Source: Flavobacteriaceae bacterium UBA6268
GTDB taxonomy: Bacteria > Bacteroidota > Bacteroidia > Flavobacteriales > Flavobacteriaceae
Length of the DNA stretch: 27,758 bases
Direction of reading: 5' to 3'
Assembly: GCA_002440705.1 (NCBI GenBank)
Contig: DJVA01000102.1
Span: forward strand, 1-27,758
In this document: positions 25,918-27,758 of the stretch, piece after piece
Layout of the letters: every line of letters begins with the position of its first letter
Position numbering within the stretch: the stretch's first letter is position 1
Notes under the pieces: model-generated
The model's input: the letters and a program-made list of their open reading frames with translations, nothing else
Databases searched by the model: none
What the model was told of the DNA's origin: nothing
Position numbers and translations under genes: made by a program

Positions 25918-25973
25918 ATAACAATTATGAAAGGTTTAGGTAACATTAAATTAACATTAAGTTTGTAACTTTC
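25918..25973 (+). promoter_or_regulatory. Pho-box-like repeat promoter with no gene behind it
   Basis: Four in-phase 11-bp units are visible: ATAACAA (25918), GAAAGGT (25929), GTAACAT (25940) and TTAACAT (25951). The last one ends 8 bp before TAACTTTC (25966-25973), which fits TAnnTTTG with one mismatch. The spacing equals that of the TonB receptor, porin and PiT promoters. No coding sequence follows in the next 290 bp on this strand. Confidence 0.55.
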
Positions 25974-25979
25974 TCATAA

Positions 25980-26176
25980 TGTGATTTTTAAATCAAAATT
26001 GAATAACAAAATTGGTCTATTCTTAATGTTTATTTAATATTTACTTCACGATTTAGCTAAATGTGAGATGTTATTTTGCTTGTGTGTTTTAAACACATAC
26101 ACATATAAATCGTTAAGTTTTTGTCGACTAGATTTTATCAATGTGTGGGCCGCCCTAGTGGCGGCCTTTTCTTTTT
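25980..26176 (+). ncRNA. candidate small RNA between the YwqK-like gene and the porin gene
   Basis: The interval 25874-26269 has no convincing coding sequence. A promoter-like element ends at 25973, and a strong intrinsic terminator (7-bp GC stem and T-rich tail) ends near 26176, upstream of the porin's own promoter. The transcript between them would be about 190 nt. It contains palindromes suited to hairpins: GATTT/AAATC (25983-25994), ATTTAGCTAAAT (26051-26062) and TGTGTTT/AAACACA (26083-26097). The 5' end is estimated as 6-7 nt after the -7 element. The promoter and terminator are seen in the sequence; the RNA itself is inference. Confidence 0.45.
26148..26176 (+). terminator. orphan intrinsic terminator upstream of the porin gene
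   Basis: GGCCGCC (26148-26154), loop CTAGT, GGCGGCC (26160-26166), then TTTTCTTTTT. The stem is perfect and all G/C. It works on the plus strand only; the other strand lacks a T tail. No plus-strand gene precedes it since the terminated lipoprotein gene 700 bp upstream. Confidence 0.88.
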
Positions 26177-26197
26177 GCCTAACCAAAAGGTTAAAAT

Positions 26198-26242
26198 ATA
26201 ACTTTTAGGAAACATTTACTTAACATTCGTTTTGGTTCTTTG
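26198..26242 (+). promoter_or_regulatory. Pho-box-like repeat promoter of the porin gene
   Basis: Three 11-bp units: ATAACTT (26198), GAAACAT (26209) and TTAACAT (26220), with spacers TTAG and TTAC. The last heptamer ends 8 bp before GTTCTTTG (26235-26242), which keeps the TTTG of the -7 element. The porin ATG is 27 bp downstream. It lies after the orphan terminator, so the porin has its own start site. Confidence 0.55.
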
Positions 26243-26269
26243 CAGCGACAAAAACTTAAAACGATTGAT

Positions 26270-27475
26270 ATGCATTTTCTTCGAACTGCCCTGACGGTCA
26301 TTTTACTCCTGTTGCTTCATTCTGCGCATTCACAAGAAATAAGTGATACAAAATTTGGGAAGGGCCTCATAAATTTTACCGCAAAAGATAGTTCCTTCAG
26401 CATAAAATTTGCCCCTAGGATTCAAATGCGTTCTGAAACGACCTGGAATCATAACGGTGATAAATTTGAAAGCCCTGAGCACGCCTTTTTGATTCGAAGG
26501 GCCCGCCTAAAATTTGACGGTTGGGCATATTCCACAAAATTGAAATATAAAATTGAGCTGGGATTGTCCAATAGGGATATTGCCGGAGCAAATCAATTTA
26601 ACAGCAACACGGCCAATGTAATACTAGATGCTGTGGTGATGTGGAATTTTTATGAAAATTTTGAGCTTTGGGCAGGGCAAACAAAACTTCCTGGCAACGT
26701 TGAACGTGTGGTGTCTTCGGCAAATCTTCAATTAATAGACCGTTCCATTTTGAATAGTCGATTCAATATTGATCGCGATTTGGGCATTCAAGTGCGCCAT
26801 TTTGACCATCTTGGGAAAAAATTTATAGTTCGTGAAAAAATTGCCGTTTCGCAAGGAGAGGGCAGAAATGTAACTTCTGGCAACCTTGGAGGTCTTGAAT
26901 ATACGGGCAGGATAGAATTTTTACCCATGGGTACTTTTAAATCGGGTGGGGATTATAGCCAGGCTGATTTAGTAAGGGAAACTGCCCCAAAACTAATGCT
27001 AGGTATTACCTACGATTACAACCAAAACGCGGTAAAAACTAGAAGCAATCTCGGGTCATATATGCTATTGGAAGATGGTTCCCTATATGAAACTGATATC
27101 AACACCCTTTTTGTTGACACTATGTTGAAATATAAAGGGTTTTCATTTATGGGGGAATACGCCAATAGGGCCGCCAAAAATCCTATTGCCGTAGAAGCAG
27201 ATGGTACTGAAACAGGTGATATCGTCTTGATTGGGGATGCATTAAACTTACAGGCGGGGTATCTATTCAACAACAATGTTGAAGTGGCAGGACGTTTTAC
27301 CACAGCACACTACGATAATGTTACCGGAAAGCTAGATGAAGAACAATATACCATGGGCGTTTCAAAATACGTTGTGGGCCACAAGCTAAAGGTTCAATCG
27401 GACATTAGCTATACAACCGTTGATGGCCTTGAGGATAACATTGAATTTAGGCTGGGCTTAGACTTACATTTTTAG
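26270..27475 (+). CDS. phosphate-selective porin (OprO/OprP family)
   Basis: A 401-residue outer membrane porin. A signal peptide covers about residues 1-22 (ends SAHSQ). The mature protein is rich in alternating beta strands and shows the OprO/P family start (SIKFAPRIQMRS, then FLIRRARLKFDGW) and a closing strand, FRLGLDLHF. Members of this family pass phosphate, pyrophosphate or other anions through the outer membrane. A TTG-initiated extension of 10 codons is possible on paper but overlaps the -7 element, so ATG 26270 is used. It is followed after 75 bp by a PiT phosphate permease gene, which supports a role in phosphate uptake. Confidence 0.88.
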   Translation: MHFLRTALTVILLLLLHSAHSQEISDTKFGKGLINFTAKDSSFSIKFAPRIQMRSETTWNHNGDKFESPEHAFLIRRARLKFDGWAYSTKLKYKIELGLSNRDIAGANQFNSNTANVILDAVVMWNFYENFELWAGQTKLPGNVERVVSSANLQLIDRSILNSRFNIDRDLGIQVRHFDHLGKKFIVREKIAVSQGEGRNVTSGNLGGLEYTGRIEFLPMGTFKSGGDYSQADLVRETAPKLMLGITYDYNQNAVKTRSNLGSYMLLEDGSLYETDINTLFVDTMLKYKGFSFMGEYANRAAKNPIAVEADGTETGDIVLIGDALNLQAGYLFNNNVEVAGRFTTAHYDNVTGKLDEEQYTMGVSKYVVGHKLKVQSDISYTTVDGLEDNIEFRLGLDLHF

Positions 27476-27484
27476 AAAAATAAC

Positions 27485-27529
27485 ATAACAATTTGGTAAC
27501 AAGTAAGCTTAATTTAATTAAGAAATTTG
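27485..27529 (+). promoter_or_regulatory. Pho-box-like repeat promoter of the PiT permease gene
   Basis: ATAACAA (27485) and GTAACAA (27496) are 11 bp apart and match at 6 of 7 bases. A degenerate third unit, GCTTAAT (27507), keeps the phase and ends 8 bp before GAAATTTG (27522-27529), TAnnTTTG with one mismatch. ATG follows after 21 bp, the same distance as at the TonB receptor gene. Confidence 0.5.
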
Positions 27530-27550
27530 CCCGAAATTAATAATTAAAAA

Positions 27551-27758
27551 ATGGATAATATTTACATCTTAATGCTTGTAGCCCTTGCTGTACTTGCCAT
27601 CGCAGATTTGGTAGTAGGGGTAAGTAACGATGCGGTTAATTTTTTGAATTCTGCCATTGGCTCCAAAGCCATTCCTTTTAAAACCATCATGATTGTTGCT
27701 AGTCTAGGGATTTTCATTGGAGCGGTATATTCCAGTGGTATGATGGAAGTGGCCAGAA
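27551..27758 (+). CDS. inorganic phosphate transporter, PiT family (partial, 3' end outside the window)
   Basis: The first 69 residues are in the window and the frame is open to the edge. The N-terminus is a membrane helix followed by GVSNDAVNFLNSAIGS, the PiT-family signature (G-x-N-D near the first helix, ending in AxGS), then a second helix. PiT proteins import phosphate or metal-phosphate with H+ or Na+ across the inner membrane. With the porin just upstream it forms an outer-plus-inner membrane phosphate route. Flavobacterial PiT proteins are often long and fused to extra domains, which cannot be judged here. Confidence 0.88.
   Translation, partial: MDNIYILMLVALAVLAIADLVVGVSNDAVNFLNSAIGSKAIPFKTIMIVASLGIFIGAVYSSGMMEVAR

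Noticed and set aside
26068..26208. Open frame of about 46 codons inside the candidate small RNA
   Set aside because: It reads through the intrinsic terminator, has no recognisable composition or start context, and ends inside the porin promoter.
26240..26269. 10-codon TTG-initiated extension of the porin
   Set aside because: It starts inside the -7 element, and the ATG at 26270 gives a complete signal peptide.
1..27758. tRNA, rRNA, CRISPR array or insertion sequence
   Set aside because: No cloverleaf-like segments, regularly spaced direct repeats, transposase genes or terminal inverted repeats were noticed; a program-based scan was not possible here.

Overview
The window looks like chromosomal DNA of a member of the Bacteroidota, most likely a marine Flavobacteriaceae species; the genus cannot be fixed from the sequence. 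The reasons are promoters with the Bacteroidota -7 motif TAnnTTTG very close to start codons, a metalloprotease with a C-terminal type IX secretion sorting domain, a TonB receptor with an N-terminal carboxypeptidase-regulatory-like domain followed by a lipoprotein, and flavobacterial versions of Dxs, AspS and Dgt. No mobile element, CRISPR array, rRNA or tRNA was seen.

Layout. (1) 65-992: an ECF-type sigma factor and a small membrane protein with a His/Cys-rich tail. (2) 1102-7761: a TetR regulator followed by a complete RND tripartite efflux system (outer membrane channel, lipoprotein adaptor, inner membrane permease), behind one promoter that carries an inverted repeat and ending in a strong terminator. 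(3) 7854-13411: aspS, an APC-superfamily permease, a ClC anion channel with a CBS pair, and a small membrane protein, packed as one apparent operon. (4) 13505-16058: a cold-shock protein, a convergent TadA-like deaminase, and dxs, which is divergent from tadA. (5) 16107-20148, minus strand: a secreted M36 metalloprotease and dgt. (6) 20325-27758: an outer-membrane uptake region with a TonB receptor, a beta-helix lipoprotein made of two 345-residue repeats, a small YwqK-like secreted protein, a gene-free interval, an OprO/P-type phosphate-selective porin, and the first part of a PiT phosphate permease cut by the window edge.

The most interesting signal is in region 6. Four plus-strand promoters (TonB receptor, a gene-free interval, porin, PiT) share one geometry. 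Each has TTAACAT-like heptamers at an 11-bp period (7 + 4), and the last heptamer ends exactly 8 bp before a TAnnTTTG-like -7 element. This resembles a Pho box in form but with a different core. One of the four promoters has no gene behind it. It is followed about 175 bp downstream by an isolated GC-rich intrinsic terminator, just before the porin gene, which has its own promoter of the same type. I read this as a candidate phosphate-responsive regulon that includes a previously undescribed small RNA of about 190 nt. The phosphate link is inferred from the porin and PiT families; the repeats and spacing are directly visible.

Several gene starts differ from the longest open frame (TetR, Dxs, Dgt, lipoprotein, porin). 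They were placed by promoter position, signal peptide position or family N-termini.
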